Assembly: GCF_001672895.1 (NCBI RefSeq)
Contig: NZ_LZKP01000035.1
Coordinates: 1 to 41,207, forward strand
Reading direction: 5' to 3'
From: Mycobacterium sp. E740
GTDB taxonomy: Bacteria > Actinomycetota > Actinomycetes > Mycobacteriales > Mycobacteriaceae
Length of the DNA: 41,207 nucleotides
Below, piece by piece: positions 30,430-39,378 of this stretch (its first letter is position 1; the number at the start of each line of letters is the position of its first letter). Below the pieces are notes generated by a model. That model was not told where the DNA came from and did not search any database. It worked only from the letters and a program-made list of their open reading frames with translations. The translations under genes and the position numbers were made by a program.

Positions 30430-32817
30430 CTCGGCGCGCCACAGCCGGCGGTGCTCTCCCAGCACCGCTCCCTGCGCCCACCAGAACACCTCGATTGCTG
30501 CGGCGCCCGCCACCCCGATGGCCAGTGCGATCGACGTCGTCTTGAGGTTCGAGATGTCGAGCATGAAAACCCGCTGCGCCAGCGGGATCGAGAAGATCAC
30601 CACATACGCCAGACCCGAAACGGCGACCAGCGCCACCCGCCACCACTGGTAGGGCCGCGCGACGACCGCGAGCACCCAGATCGCCCCGACCAGCAGCGTG
30701 ATCAATGCCGCCGTCGACGCCTGCGTCTGCTCGGTCGCCGTGGCCTGCCGCCCCTGGTAGGCGACCAGGTACGACGCGAACGTCGCAATGCCCACGACCA
30801 GGCCCGACGGCAACGCAGCAGTCATCACCCGCCGCACGAACCCCGCGTGCGCGCGCTCGTTGTTCGGCGCCAGCGACAGGATGAACGCGGGAATGCCGAT
30901 CGTGAACCACGCCGCGATCGTGACGTGGATGGGCTGAAACGGGAACAGCAGGGGGTCGGTGCCGAAGAACCTCGACGCCAGCCCGGCGAGGCCGACGAAC
31001 ACCGCGAGCAGCACCGAGTACACGGTCTTGGTGAGAAACAGGTTCGAGACCCGTTCGATGTTGCCGATCACCCGTCGGCCTTCGCCGACGACGTACGGCA
31101 GCGTGGCGAACCTGTTGTCCAGCAACACAATCTGAGCCACTGCACGCGACGCCGAGCTGCCTGATCCCATCGCGACGCCGATGTCGGCGTCCTTGAGTGC
31201 AAGGACGTCGTTGACGCCGTCGCCGGTCATCGCGACGGTATGGCCGCGCGTCTGCAGGGCGTGCACCATCGCCCGCTTCTGATCAGGGCGCACCCGGCCG
31301 AACGTCGTGTACACCTCGAGCGTGTCGGCCAGGTCTTCGGGCGCGTCCGGAAGCCGACGGGCGTCCATCGTCTCGCCGGCCAACCCGAGCGAGCCGGCCA
31401 CCGCCCCGACCGAGACGGCGTTGTCGCCGGAGATCACCTTGATCGAAACCCGCTGCGAAGCAAAGTAATCCAGGGTGTCGCGGGCATCCGGGCGCACGCG
31501 CTGCTCCAGCACCACCAGCGCCGCCGGGGTGACGTCACCAGGTGCGTGCGGGTCGTCAACGGAAAGGTCGGTGACGCCGAGCAGCAGCACGCGCAGCCCC
31601 GAAGCGCCGATCTGCTCGGCTTGTTCGGCGACCTCCGAACCCGGTTCGAGCAGGACGTCGGGCGCGCCGATCACCCAGTTGCCGTGCTCGGCATAGGAGG
31701 CGCCGCTCCACTTGGTGGCCGACTTGAACGGTGCCACCGCTGTCGCGGTCCAGCCGGGCGGCATCTTGTACGCCTCGGCGACGGCCTGCATGCTCGCGTT
31801 GGGCCGGGCGTCGTCGGCCGCCAACTGGGCGAGGATGTTTCCGACGTCGTTCTCGTCGAGCCGCTTGATATCCGACACCCGCATTCCGTTCTCGGTGAGG
31901 GTGCCGGTCTTGTCCGCACAGACGACGTCGACGCGGGCCAGTCCTTCGATCGCCGGCAGCTCGTTGACCAGACACTGCCTGCGGCCCAACCGGATCACGC
32001 CCACCGCGAACGCGATCGACGTCATCAACACCAGGCCTTCGGGCACCATCGGCACCAGCGCACCCACCATTCGCAGCACCGACTCGCGCCAGCCGGCACC
32101 GGTGGTGAACAGCTGCGTGTAGATGATCAGGAGGCCCGCCGGGACCAGCAGGTAGGTGATGAACTGCAGGATCTTGTTGATGCCGCTGCGCAGTTCGGAG
32201 TTCACCAACGTGAACTTGCTGGCCTCGTCGGCGAGCTTGGCCGCGTAGGCCTCCCGGCCGACCTTGGTCGCGCGGTAGGCGCCGGTGCCGGCGACGACGA
32301 AGCTGCCCGACATCACAGCGTCGCCAGGGCCTTTCGCGATCGGGTCGGCTTCGCCGGTGAGCAGCGACTCGTCGACCTCGAGGTGGGCCTGCTCGACGAC
32401 TTCACCGTCGACGACGATCTGATCGCCGGGCCCGAGCTCGATGATGTCGTCGAGCACGACCTCGCGGGGCAGCACGGCGCGGGTGCCGGATCGCCTGCGC
32501 ACCAGCGGTTTCGCCTGCCCGACGATCGCGAGCTCGTCGAGCGTCTTCTTGGCCCGCAACTCCTGGATGATGCCGATTCCGCTGTTGGCGATGATCAGCA
32601 AGCCGAAGGCGCCGTTGATCACCGAACCGGTGGACAGCACGATGACCAACAGCACACCCAGGATCGCGTTGATCCGGGTGAACACGTTCGCCCGCACGAT
32701 GTCGGACACGCTGCGCGCCGCGCGGGTCGGCACGTCGTTGGTCTTGCCCTCGGCGATGCGCTGCGCGACTTCGGCGTCGCTCAGCCCGGCAGCCTGCATC
32801 TCGCGGGTGGTGGTCAC
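30427..32817 (-). CDS. ctpE: P-type cation ATPase CtpE
   Basis: A 796-residue P-type ATPase. Motifs: TGEAD (154-158) in the actuator domain, PEGL (259-262) in the membrane helix before the phosphorylation domain, DKTGTLT with the phosphorylated D302, [23 protein letters not shown] as the hinge, and about ten hydrophobic helices. It matches mycobacterial CtpE (Rv0908) in size, PEGL motif and synteny; CtpE of M. smegmatis was reported to import Ca2+ and to affect cell-surface integrity. It is an inner-membrane protein. The GTG start overlaps the upstream stop by 4 nt (GTGA), and the short N-terminus ([20 protein letters not shown]) is typical of P-type ATPases. Confidence 0.93.
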   Translation of the reverse strand: MTTTREMQAAGLSDAEVAQRIAEGKTNDVPTRAARSVSDIVRANVFTRINAILGVLLVIVLSTGSVINGAFGLLIIANSGIGIIQELRAKKTLDELAIVGQAKPLVRRRSGTRAVLPREVVLDDIIELGPGDQIVVDGEVVEQAHLEVDESLLTGEADPIAKGPGDAVMSGSFVVAGTGAYRATKVGREAYAAKLADEASKFTLVNSELRSGINKILQFITYLLVPAGLLIIYTQLFTTGAGWRESVLRMVGALVPMVPEGLVLMTSIAFAVGVIRLGRRQCLVNELPAIEGLARVDVVCADKTGTLTENGMRVSDIKRLDENDVGNILAQLAADDARPNASMQAVAEAYKMPPGWTATAVAPFKSATKWSGASYAEHGNWVIGAPDVLLEPGSEVAEQAEQIGASGLRVLLLGVTDLSVDDPHAPGDVTPAALVVLEQRVRPDARDTLDYFASQRVSIKVISGDNAVSVGAVAGSLGLAGETMDARRLPDAPEDLADTLEVYTTFGRVRPDQKRAMVHALQTRGHTVAMTGDGVNDVLALKDADIGVAMGSGSSASRAVAQIVLLDNRFATLPYVVGEGRRVIGNIERVSNLFLTKTVYSVLLAVFVGLAGLASRFFGTDPLLFPFQPIHVTIAAWFTIGIPAFILSLAPNNERAHAGFVRRVMTAALPSGLVVGIATFASYLVAYQGRQATATEQTQASTAALITLLVGAIWVLAVVARPYQWWRVALVAVSGLAYVVIFSIPLAQRVFMLDISNLKTTSIALAIGVAGAAAIEVFWWAQGAVLGEHRRLWRAE

Positions 32818-34406
32818 TTGACGAACGTGCCCTTCTTGAACGTGTCGTAGTACTCCAGGGTCAGCTTGTCGCCGTCGAACTTCGCCGTGGAAGTCGTTCC
32901 CGGCGGGGCGTTTTCGCTGACGAACGAGAACGTGAAGGTGTCGCCGGACCAGTGGTCCAGCGGCACGTCGAGCTTGGAGCCGAGTCCCAGCCTCAGCTTG
33001 CCGTCGCGCTCGGTGACTGTGGCCGGCCCCCAGTAGTCGTTGCGGTAGACCCCGACGTATCTCGACGGCGGTGCAGCAGGCGCGGCGTTGGCGGGCGGTT
33101 TCTTGCCGACCAGCGAACCCACGGGTTTGGCCATCTCGGCGAAGATCCCGCTGTACAGCTTGTACCAGTCCTCGCGCACCTCACCGAACTGCACGAGGTC
33201 GGCGAACTGGGCGGTCAACGACTCGGCGACCCCGGCGGGCGTGGCGTTGGTGAGCGCGATGATCGCGACGTCGGCCGATGGCAGGATGACGAAATTCGTT
33301 CCCGCGCCGAGCTCGAACGCGCCGGAATGGCTGATCTCGGTGCGCGCCGCCGACGTCGACCCCACGTTGAAGCCGAAGCCGTAGAAACCCGACCGCATCG
33401 CGGGCTCGGTCGCGCGACTCGACACGATCTGCGGGGTGACCGCCGGCAGCAGCGCCTTCGCGTCGACGATCTGCTTGCCGTCGTGCTTGCCGTCGGCCAA
33501 CATCATCGCCAGCCAGCGGGTCATGTCGTTGACCGACGAACTCGCGCCGCCCGCAGGCGATTCCGCGTCGGCGTCCCGAACATAGGTGGGTTCGTAGCGG
33601 CCGTCGACGTGGATGTGGCCGACGGCACGGTTGGCCCTGGCCTGATAGTCGGTGAAGCGGTAACTCGTCGCGGCCATGCCGAGCGGCCGGAACAGCACCT
33701 CGTCGGCGAGCAGCTCCCACGGCTTTGCCGCGTTCGCCGCGACCGCCTCCGCACCGGCGGTGAACCCGAAGTTGGTGTAGGCGTACGAGATTCGGAACGG
33801 ATCCAACGGAAGCTGGCGGAGCCGCTCGAGCACCTGCCTGCGGTCGAAGCCGAGGTCCTCGAGCATGTCACCGGCGTGGTCGGGCAGGCCGGAGCGGTGC
33901 GACATCATGTCGCCGATGCTGACCATCGGCGTGACGACCGGGTTCGACAGCGCGAACCACGGCAGTTCGGAGACGATCGGGGTGTCCCAGTCGACGGCGT
34001 TCGTTCCGACCTGGTGGGCGACCACCGTCGACGCCAGCGACTTGGACACCGACGCGAGCTGAAACACGGTGTCGGCGTCGACCCGGTTCTGCTGATCGGC
34101 GTGCGCTGCGACGTTCTTGACACCGAAACCCTTGGCGTACAACGTCTTCCCGCCATGCACCACCGCGACCGCCATGCCGGGTATCCCCGACTTCTTCATC
34201 AGGTCCTCGGCCATGCCGTCAAGCTTCGCCACGGCGTTGTCCACCGCGTTCTCGGGCAGCGGCATGGCGGGCACCAGCGGCGGCGGGACATCGGCCTGCG
34301 CGGCCGGCGGCGTGGGTTCAGCGGGCTGCGCGGGCTGTGCGGTCTCGGCGCCGCAACCCGCGACCAGCAGCAACCCCAGCGCAGCCACCTTGGCCAGTGC
34401 GTTCAT
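32814..34406 (-). CDS. Serine beta-lactamase-like lipoprotein (Rv0907-like)
   Basis: A 530-residue lipoprotein: the signal ends in a lipobox LLVAGC with C18, followed by a Pro/Ala-rich linker. The catalytic domain (~60-390) has the SxxK motif S119-V-S-K122 and the YxN motif Y210-T-N212 of class C beta-lactamases, esterases and DD-peptidases. A C-terminal ~100-residue domain beginning [16 protein letters not shown] looks like the DUF3471 type found after such domains. It corresponds to Rv0907. It would act at the outer face of the cell membrane, on peptidoglycan, an ester or a peptide. TACCGT 7 nt before the ATG suggests a leaderless internal promoter. Confidence 0.9.
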   Translation of the reverse strand: MNALAKVAALGLLLVAGCGAETAQPAQPAEPTPPAAQADVPPPLVPAMPLPENAVDNAVAKLDGMAEDLMKKSGIPGMAVAVVHGGKTLYAKGFGVKNVAAHADQQNRVDADTVFQLASVSKSLASTVVAHQVGTNAVDWDTPIVSELPWFALSNPVVTPMVSIGDMMSHRSGLPDHAGDMLEDLGFDRRQVLERLRQLPLDPFRISYAYTNFGFTAGAEAVAANAAKPWELLADEVLFRPLGMAATSYRFTDYQARANRAVGHIHVDGRYEPTYVRDADAESPAGGASSSVNDMTRWLAMMLADGKHDGKQIVDAKALLPAVTPQIVSSRATEPAMRSGFYGFGFNVGSTSAARTEISHSGAFELGAGTNFVILPSADVAIIALTNATPAGVAESLTAQFADLVQFGEVREDWYKLYSGIFAEMAKPVGSLVGKKPPANAAPAAPPSRYVGVYRNDYWGPATVTERDGKLRLGLGSKLDVPLDHWSGDTFTFSFVSENAPPGTTSTAKFDGDKLTLEYYDTFKKGTFVK

Positions 34407-34413
34407 GAGGTGA

Positions 34414-34419
34414 ACGGTA
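34414..34419 (-). promoter_or_regulatory. Leaderless -10 of the beta-lactamase-like gene
   Basis: TACCGT on the minus strand, 7 nt before the ATG at 34406, in the 18-bp gap after the MBL-fold gene. No Shine-Dalgarno sequence is present. Confidence 0.5.
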
Positions 34420-34424
34420 ACGCC

Positions 34425-35543
34425 TCAGAGCCGCCACCACGGGTCGACAAGCGGTGCCGCGTCCGGGTTGACCCGCTGCCCCGGCTTGGGCACCGCCACC
34501 TGGACATGTTCCGCGTCGGCGGCGCGCAGCAGCCGCTCCACGGGTTCCGCCCACGGGTGCGGGGCGAGCCGGAAAGTCGCCCAGTGCACGGCCACCAGCA
34601 GGCCGCGATCGGCCTCGGCGACGTCGAGATGGGCCCGCACCGCTTCCTCGGGGTTCATGTGGATGTCCGGCCACGCGGGGTGGTAGGCGCCGACCGGCAG
34701 CAGCGTCAGGTCGAACGGTCCGTGCTCCTCGCCGACCTGCGCGAAACTCTTGGTGTAGCCGGTGTCGCCGCCGAAGAACGCCCGGTGCTTCGGCCCCAGG
34801 ATCACCCACGAGGCCCACAGCGTGGTGTTGCGGGAGAACAGCCGGCCGGAGAAGTGCCGCGCCGGCGTGCACACCAGGGTGAGATCGCCGATGGTGTGGC
34901 TCTCGTTCCAGTCGAGTTCGACGATCCGGCTCTCCGGTATGCCCCACTTGCGCAGGTGTGCGCCGATGCCGAGCGGCACCACGAACGGCGCGCGTTGCGT
35001 GCGGGCCAGCCCGATGACCGTCTCCATGTCCAGGTGGTCGTAGTGGTCGTGGCTGATCACCACGGCGTCGACGGCGGCCAGCGCCTCGAGCGGGGCGGGC
35101 ACCTCGTGCATGCGTTCGGGCCCGACGGTCTGCGACGGCGAGCAGCGGCGGCTCCACACCGGATCGGCCAGCACCCGGTAGCCGTCGACCTCGACGAGCG
35201 CAGACGAGTGGCCGAACCAGCACGTCGACAGCCGCGTCGAGGCGGGTTCGGTGGCCGACGGGGTGACGACCGGGATCGGGCCGCCCGGCTTCGTGTCGCC
35301 GCGGGAACCGATCAGCTCGCGCACCAGCAGCCGCTGCTGCTCGTGGTCGATGCTGAGCGTCGACGCCGGTTCGAGGTTGACGAACACGCCGTCGCGGTAG
35401 TTCGGCGAGCGCCGGGCGGCGAGTTCGATCTCTGCGGGCGAGGCGCCCAGCGCCGCGGGGGCGCCCCGCAGCGCGCGCAGCACCCAACCGCCGGCCAGCA
35501 GAGAGGCGGTGCCGAAGCCGATGCGCAGCGCTCCGCGGATCAT
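34425..35543 (-). CDS. MBL-fold hydrolase, NAPE-PLD/UlaG-like (Rv0906-like)
   Basis: A 372-residue metallo-beta-lactamase-fold protein. The metal motif is SHDHYDHLD; further ligands are the histidine in TPARHFSGR, the Asp in FFGGDTGYT, and a final His in AVHWATFR. WFGHSSALVEVDGYRVLADPVW is characteristic of the group containing NAPE-phospholipase D and UlaG. The N-terminus (GTASLLAGGWVLRALRG) is hydrophobic and may anchor it to the membrane. It corresponds to Rv0906 by order and sequence. Substrate unknown; a phosphodiester of a lipid is plausible. The ATG at 35543 overlaps the echA6 TGA by one base. Confidence 0.9.
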   Translation of the reverse strand: MIRGALRIGFGTASLLAGGWVLRALRGAPAALGASPAEIELAARRSPNYRDGVFVNLEPASTLSIDHEQQRLLVRELIGSRGDTKPGGPIPVVTPSATEPASTRLSTCWFGHSSALVEVDGYRVLADPVWSRRCSPSQTVGPERMHEVPAPLEALAAVDAVVISHDHYDHLDMETVIGLARTQRAPFVVPLGIGAHLRKWGIPESRIVELDWNESHTIGDLTLVCTPARHFSGRLFSRNTTLWASWVILGPKHRAFFGGDTGYTKSFAQVGEEHGPFDLTLLPVGAYHPAWPDIHMNPEEAVRAHLDVAEADRGLLVAVHWATFRLAPHPWAEPVERLLRAADAEHVQVAVPKPGQRVNPDAAPLVDPWWRL

Positions 35544-36277
35544 CAGGCGCCCTGGAACCTCGGCGGGCGCTTCTCGATGCGCGCGACCTGCGCCTCGACG
35601 ATGTCCTGGCTGGCCCACGCCTTGTCGAACAGTTCCTGGTGCTCCGGCCACGGGTCCTCGTAGGCGCCGTCGTCGTTGAGCACCCGCTTGGCGTGCTGCA
35701 GCGCAAGCGGCGCGAACCCGGCGATCTCGGCGGCCCACGCCTGGGCGTCGGCGAGCGTGCCGATGCGGTTGGCCATGCCGGTCTGCATCGCGTCGTCGGC
35801 GGTGAGCCGCTGGGCGGCCAGCAGCATGCCGCGGGCCCGGCCCGCACCGACCAGCGACGTCAGCCGCCGGATGCTCCAGTTGTCAAGCGCGAGACCATAT
35901 TTCGCGACGGGGAACTGGAAGTAGGCGTCGGCAGCGACGACGCGCAGGTCGCAGATCATCGCAAGGATGACGCCGGCTCCGATCGCGGGCCCGTTGATCG
36001 CGCCGATGACCGGCACGGGCGCCTTGTCGATGGCGATGTTCAGATTCTTGGCCTTCTCGGGCAGTTGCTCGGCCAGGCCCGAGGGGTCGGAGAGGTCGGC
36101 GCCCGCGCTGAACACGTGGCCGGCGCCGGTGAGCACGATCGCCCGGACGTCTTCGGCGGCGGCCCTCTCGACAGCATCCCTGAGCGCGTCGACCAGCTCG
36201 ACGTTCAGCGCATTGCGCCGCTCGGAGCGTTGCATCTCCAGGGTCATCACGTGGCCCTCGCGGGTGACACCAATCAT
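35543..36277 (-). CDS. echA6: EchA6-like enoyl-CoA hydratase/isomerase family protein
   Basis: A 244-residue crotonase-fold protein, close in length to M. tuberculosis EchA6 (Rv0905). The CoA/oxyanion segments [13 protein letters not shown] and FSAGADLSD are intact. At the two positions of the catalytic glutamates of true hydratases it has non-acidic residues ([11 protein letters not shown] and [14 protein letters not shown]), consistent with EchA6, described as a non-hydratase acyl-CoA-binding protein linked to mycolate synthesis. The ATG at 36277 is chosen because of family length and a TAGGCT -10 exactly 7 nt upstream; a longer in-frame extension is not supported. It heads the operon toward ctpE and is divergent from accD3. 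Confidence 0.93.
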   Translation of the reverse strand: MIGVTREGHVMTLEMQRSERRNALNVELVDALRDAVERAAAEDVRAIVLTGAGHVFSAGADLSDPSGLAEQLPEKAKNLNIAIDKAPVPVIGAINGPAIGAGVILAMICDLRVVAADAYFQFPVAKYGLALDNWSIRRLTSLVGAGRARGMLLAAQRLTADDAMQTGMANRIGTLADAQAWAAEIAGFAPLALQHAKRVLNDDGAYEDPWPEHQELFDKAWASQDIVEAQVARIEKRPPRFQGA

Positions 36278-36284
36278 GGGGGCA

Positions 36285-36290
36285 AGCCTA
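36285..36290 (-). promoter_or_regulatory. Leaderless -10 of the echA6 operon
   Basis: TAGGCT on the minus strand, 7 nt before the ATG at 36277, fits TANNNT. The first transcribed base would be the A of the ATG. Confidence 0.6.
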
Positions 36291-36434
36291 GCGAGCCTCG
36301 TTGGACGCACGCGCCCGCCGATACGCTGCCACCGCTCTCGAAACCGACGCAATGGTCGATTCGACGGCCGGAAACCAGCCAAAACGTCGGTCTCGGGCGC
36401 CAAATCGATCGAGGCGTGTCGGTGCCGGCAGGGC

Positions 36435-36440
36435 TAGCCT
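36435..36440 (+). promoter_or_regulatory. Leaderless -10 of accD3
   Basis: TAGCCT, 6 nt before the GTG at 36447, fits TANNNT and mirrors the echA6 element on the other side of the 169-bp divergent gap. Confidence 0.55.
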
Positions 36441-36446
36441 TCGGGG

Positions 36447-37916
36447 GTGAGCCGGATCGGTGCCCTTGCGCTGCGCGACGCCGTGCTGGACGACGGGTCG
36501 TTCCGCAGCTGGGACGGCCCGCCGCTGGATGTCGGCGCCGGTGAGCGCTACCGGCGCGAGTTGGCCGCGGCGACCGCAAGAACCGGCCTGGACGAGTCGG
36601 TGCTGACCGGTGAGGGCACCGTGTTCGGTCGGCGTGTCGCGCTGGTGCTGTGCGAGTTCGACTTCCTCGCGGGTTCGATCGGGGTCGCGGCGGCCGAGCG
36701 GATCACCGCGGCCGTGCGACGCGCGACGGCCGAGGGGCTGCCATTGCTGGCATCGCCCAGTTCGGGTGGTACGCGGATGCAGGAGGGCACCGTCGCGTTC
36801 CTGCAGATGGTGAAGATCGCCGCGGCGGTCGAACTGCACAAGCGCGCGCACCTGCCGTATCTGGTGTATCTGCGGCATCCCACCACCGGCGGGGTGTTCG
36901 CGTCCTGGGGATCGTTGGGGCATGTGACCGCCGCCGAACCGGGTGCGCTGATCGGGTTCCTCGGCCCCCGGGTCTACGAGCACCTCTACGGCGAGCCGTT
37001 TCCCGACGGCATCCAGACCGCCGAGAACCTGCACCGGCACGGCGTCATCGACGGCGTCGTCCCGCTCGAGGCGCTGCGCGCGACGCTGGACCGCACGTTG
37101 ACCGTCGTCGCGGATCCGCCGGGGCCGCCGCCACCGACACCGGAGCTGGGCAACCTGCCGGATGTGCCGGCATGGGACTCGGTGGAGGCGTCGCGGCGGC
37201 CGGACCGCCCGGGCGTCGGCTATCTGCTGCGACACGGGACGACCGATCGGGTGCTGCTGTCGGGAACGGGCCAGGGCGAGGCTGCGACGACGCTGCTGGC
37301 GCTGGCCCGGTTCGGCGGTCAGCCGGCGGTGGTGCTGGGCCAGCAGCGGGTGGTGGGCGGCATGGTCGGACCGGCAGCGCTGCGCGAGGCGCGGCGAGGC
37401 ATGGCGTTGGCGCAGAGCCTGCAACTGCCGCTGGTGCTGGTGATCGACACGGCCGGTCCGGCGTTGACCGTCGAGGCCGAACAGGGCGGCCTGGCCGGTG
37501 AGATCGCGCGTTGTCTGGCCGAACTGGTCACGCTGGACACTCCGACGGTGTCGGTGCTGCTGGGCCAGGGCAGCGGCGGGCCGGCGCTGGCGATGGTGCC
37601 GGCCGACCGGGTGCTGGCCGCGCTGCACGGCTGGCTGGCTCCGCTGCCGCCCGAGGGTGCCAGCGCGATCGTGTTCCGGGATCTCGACCATGCCGCGGAA
37701 CTCGCTGCGGCTCAAGGCATTCGGTCGGCGGACCTGCTGCGTGACGGCATCGTCGACGTCGTCGTACCCGAACTACCCGACGCCGCCGACGAACCGGCGC
37801 AGTTCACGCAGCGACTGTCGGCCGTGATCGCCGGCGAACTGCACTCGCTGCAGTCGGTTCCCGCCGATGACCGGCTGTCGGCCCGGCTGCGCCGCTACCG
37901 CCAGATCGGCCTGTGA
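36447..37916 (+). CDS. accD3: Acyl/acetyl-CoA carboxylase carboxyltransferase AccD3 (fused beta-alpha type)
   Basis: A 489-residue carboxyltransferase. The first half resembles AccD (SPSSGGTRMQEGTVAFLQMVKIAAA, PTTGGVFASWGSLGHVTAAEPGALIGF), and the second half resembles AccA (VLVIDTAGPALTVEAEQGGLAGEIARCLAELV, then LGQGSGGPALAMVPADRVLA), so it is a natural fusion of the two subunits of the bacterial enzyme. It lacks an obvious N-terminal zinc finger. It corresponds to Rv0904c and would transfer the carboxyl group from biotin on a separate subunit to an acyl-CoA. No biotin carrier or carboxylase is encoded in the window. The GTG start is supported by a leaderless -10. Confidence 0.92.
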   Translation: MSRIGALALRDAVLDDGSFRSWDGPPLDVGAGERYRRELAAATARTGLDESVLTGEGTVFGRRVALVLCEFDFLAGSIGVAAAERITAAVRRATAEGLPLLASPSSGGTRMQEGTVAFLQMVKIAAAVELHKRAHLPYLVYLRHPTTGGVFASWGSLGHVTAAEPGALIGFLGPRVYEHLYGEPFPDGIQTAENLHRHGVIDGVVPLEALRATLDRTLTVVADPPGPPPPTPELGNLPDVPAWDSVEASRRPDRPGVGYLLRHGTTDRVLLSGTGQGEAATTLLALARFGGQPAVVLGQQRVVGGMVGPAALREARRGMALAQSLQLPLVLVIDTAGPALTVEAEQGGLAGEIARCLAELVTLDTPTVSVLLGQGSGGPALAMVPADRVLAALHGWLAPLPPEGASAIVFRDLDHAAELAAAQGIRSADLLRDGIVDVVVPELPDAADEPAQFTQRLSAVIAGELHSLQSVPADDRLSARLRRYRQIGL

Positions 37917-37917
37917 G

Positions 37918-38196
37918 TCAGCCGCCCAGCTCGGAGACCGCGGTGTCCAGCTGGGCAGCCTGCTCGTCGACCTCGCGCTCGGACGGGCTCTCACCGATGC
38001 GCCGCACCAGGTCGTCGCGCGACACCACCTCGAGGGCACCGCGGTAGTCCGCCGACGCGAGCTTGCCCGCGCCGATCACCTCGGCGCGGCCTTCGATCAC
38101 GACCAGCACCGCATCCTTCTCGTCGGACCGCAGCAGCCCGCGCACATCATCGGCGGAGATCATGACTCCCGTCCTGTCTGTTTCTGCAGCGCTCAC
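37918..38196 (-). CDS. Small protein of unknown function
   Basis: A 92-residue acidic protein not recognised as any named family. It has no signal peptide or membrane segment; VISADDVRGLLR-like and DAVLVVIEGRAEVIGAGKL read as a small alpha/beta domain, and the C-terminal DEQAAQLDTAVSELGG as a helix. The start is uncertain: the GTG at 38196 is used here, but an internal ATG (MISADD, 38163) would give 81 residues and a more natural N-terminus. The stop is 1 bp from the accD3 stop on the other strand. It is divergent from the epoxide hydrolase. Confidence 0.65.
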   Translation of the reverse strand: MSAAETDRTGVMISADDVRGLLRSDEKDAVLVVIEGRAEVIGAGKLASADYRGALEVVSRDDLVRRIGESPSEREVDEQAAQLDTAVSELGG

Positions 38197-38274
38197 TCAT
38201 GCCCTAGCTATGCCCGCTGATCGACCGGTCTATGCGAGTGAGGGCGCAGTCGGATCCCGTGGCAGGATCCCGAC

Positions 38275-39378
38275 ATGGCAGCGATCCGCCCCTTCCGAAT
38301 CGCGGTGCCCGACGCCGACCTCACCGACCTGCAGGACCGGCTGCACCGGACGCGCTGGCCCGAAGCGGAATGCGTCGACGACTGGAGCCAGGGCATCCCG
38401 CTGGCCTACACCCGCGAACTGGCCGAATACTGGGCCGACGAGTACGACTGGCGGGCCCGCGAACAGGCGCTGAACCGGTTCGACCAGTTCGTCACCGAGA
38501 TCGACGGACTCGACATCCACTTCATCCACCAGCGCTCGTCGCAGCCCGACGCGTTTCCCATCCTGATCACCCACGGTTGGCCAGGTTCGGTCGTCGAGTT
38601 CGGCAAGGTCATCGAGCCGTTGACCGAGCGCGGGTTCGACGTGGTGTGCCCGTCGCTGCCGGGATACGGGTTCTCGGGCAAGCCGACGCGGACCGGGTGG
38701 GGTGTCGAGCGGATCGCCGCGGCGTGGCACACGCTGATGGGCCGGCTCGGCTACGACCGCTACGGCGCGCAGGGCGGGGACTGGGGCGCCGCGGTGACGA
38801 CGCAGATCGGCCGCGATGAGGGCACGTGCGTGGGCATTCACCTCAACATGCCGATGGGCCGTCCGCCCAAGGGCGTCACCGAGTTCAGCGCCGAGGAACT
38901 GGCCGCGATCGAACGCCTCGAGTACTACCGCAAGCTGGATTCGGGCTACATGAAACAGCAGTCGACGCGGCCGCAGACGCTGGGATACGGCCTGGTCGAT
39001 TCGCCGGCCGGGCAGTTGGCCTGGATCGTCGAGAAGTTCTGGTCCTGGACGGACTGCGACGGGCACCCGGAGAACGTCCTGCATCGCGACGAGATGCTGG
39101 ACAACGTGATGCTCTACTGGGTGACCGCGTCGGCGGCCTCGTCGGCGCGGCTGTACTGGGAGAGCTTTTCCACCTTCGGCGGCGGCGACGCGGTGCGCCT
39201 GCCCACCGGCATCGCGTCGTTTCCCAAGGAGATCCTGCGCGCACCGCGAAGCTGGTGCGAGGACCACTACAACATCACCCACTGGACGACGATGCCGCGC
39301 GGCGGACACTTCGCAGCCTTCGAACAACCGGAGCTCTTCGTCGACGACGTCACAGCGTTCTTCGCTAGCGTGCGATAG
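38275..39378 (+). CDS. Epoxide hydrolase (EHN-domain, alpha/beta hydrolase)
   Basis: A 367-residue microsomal-type epoxide hydrolase. The N-terminal EHN segment (FRIAVPDADLTDLQDRLHRTRWP...) is followed by the oxyanion motif HGWPGS (100-105), the nucleophile D169 in GGDWG, and the catalytic histidine H345 in RGGHFAAFE; family tyrosines that polarise the epoxide lie in the cap region (LEYYRKLDSGYMKQQSTRP). It hydrolyses an epoxide to a diol. No membrane anchor is seen, so it is probably cytosolic. The flavoprotein gene begins immediately after its stop and might make the epoxide; this is only an inference from position. Confidence 0.9.
   Translation: MAAIRPFRIAVPDADLTDLQDRLHRTRWPEAECVDDWSQGIPLAYTRELAEYWADEYDWRAREQALNRFDQFVTEIDGLDIHFIHQRSSQPDAFPILITHGWPGSVVEFGKVIEPLTERGFDVVCPSLPGYGFSGKPTRTGWGVERIAAAWHTLMGRLGYDRYGAQGGDWGAAVTTQIGRDEGTCVGIHLNMPMGRPPKGVTEFSAEELAAIERLEYYRKLDSGYMKQQSTRPQTLGYGLVDSPAGQLAWIVEKFWSWTDCDGHPENVLHRDEMLDNVMLYWVTASAASSARLYWESFSTFGGGDAVRLPTGIASFPKEILRAPRSWCEDHYNITHWTTMPRGGHFAAFEQPELFVDDVTAFFASVR

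Noticed and set aside
32952..35663. A 903-codon plus-strand open frame
   Set aside because: Antisense to the beta-lactamase-like and MBL-fold genes, with low-complexity Arg/Gly/Val composition.
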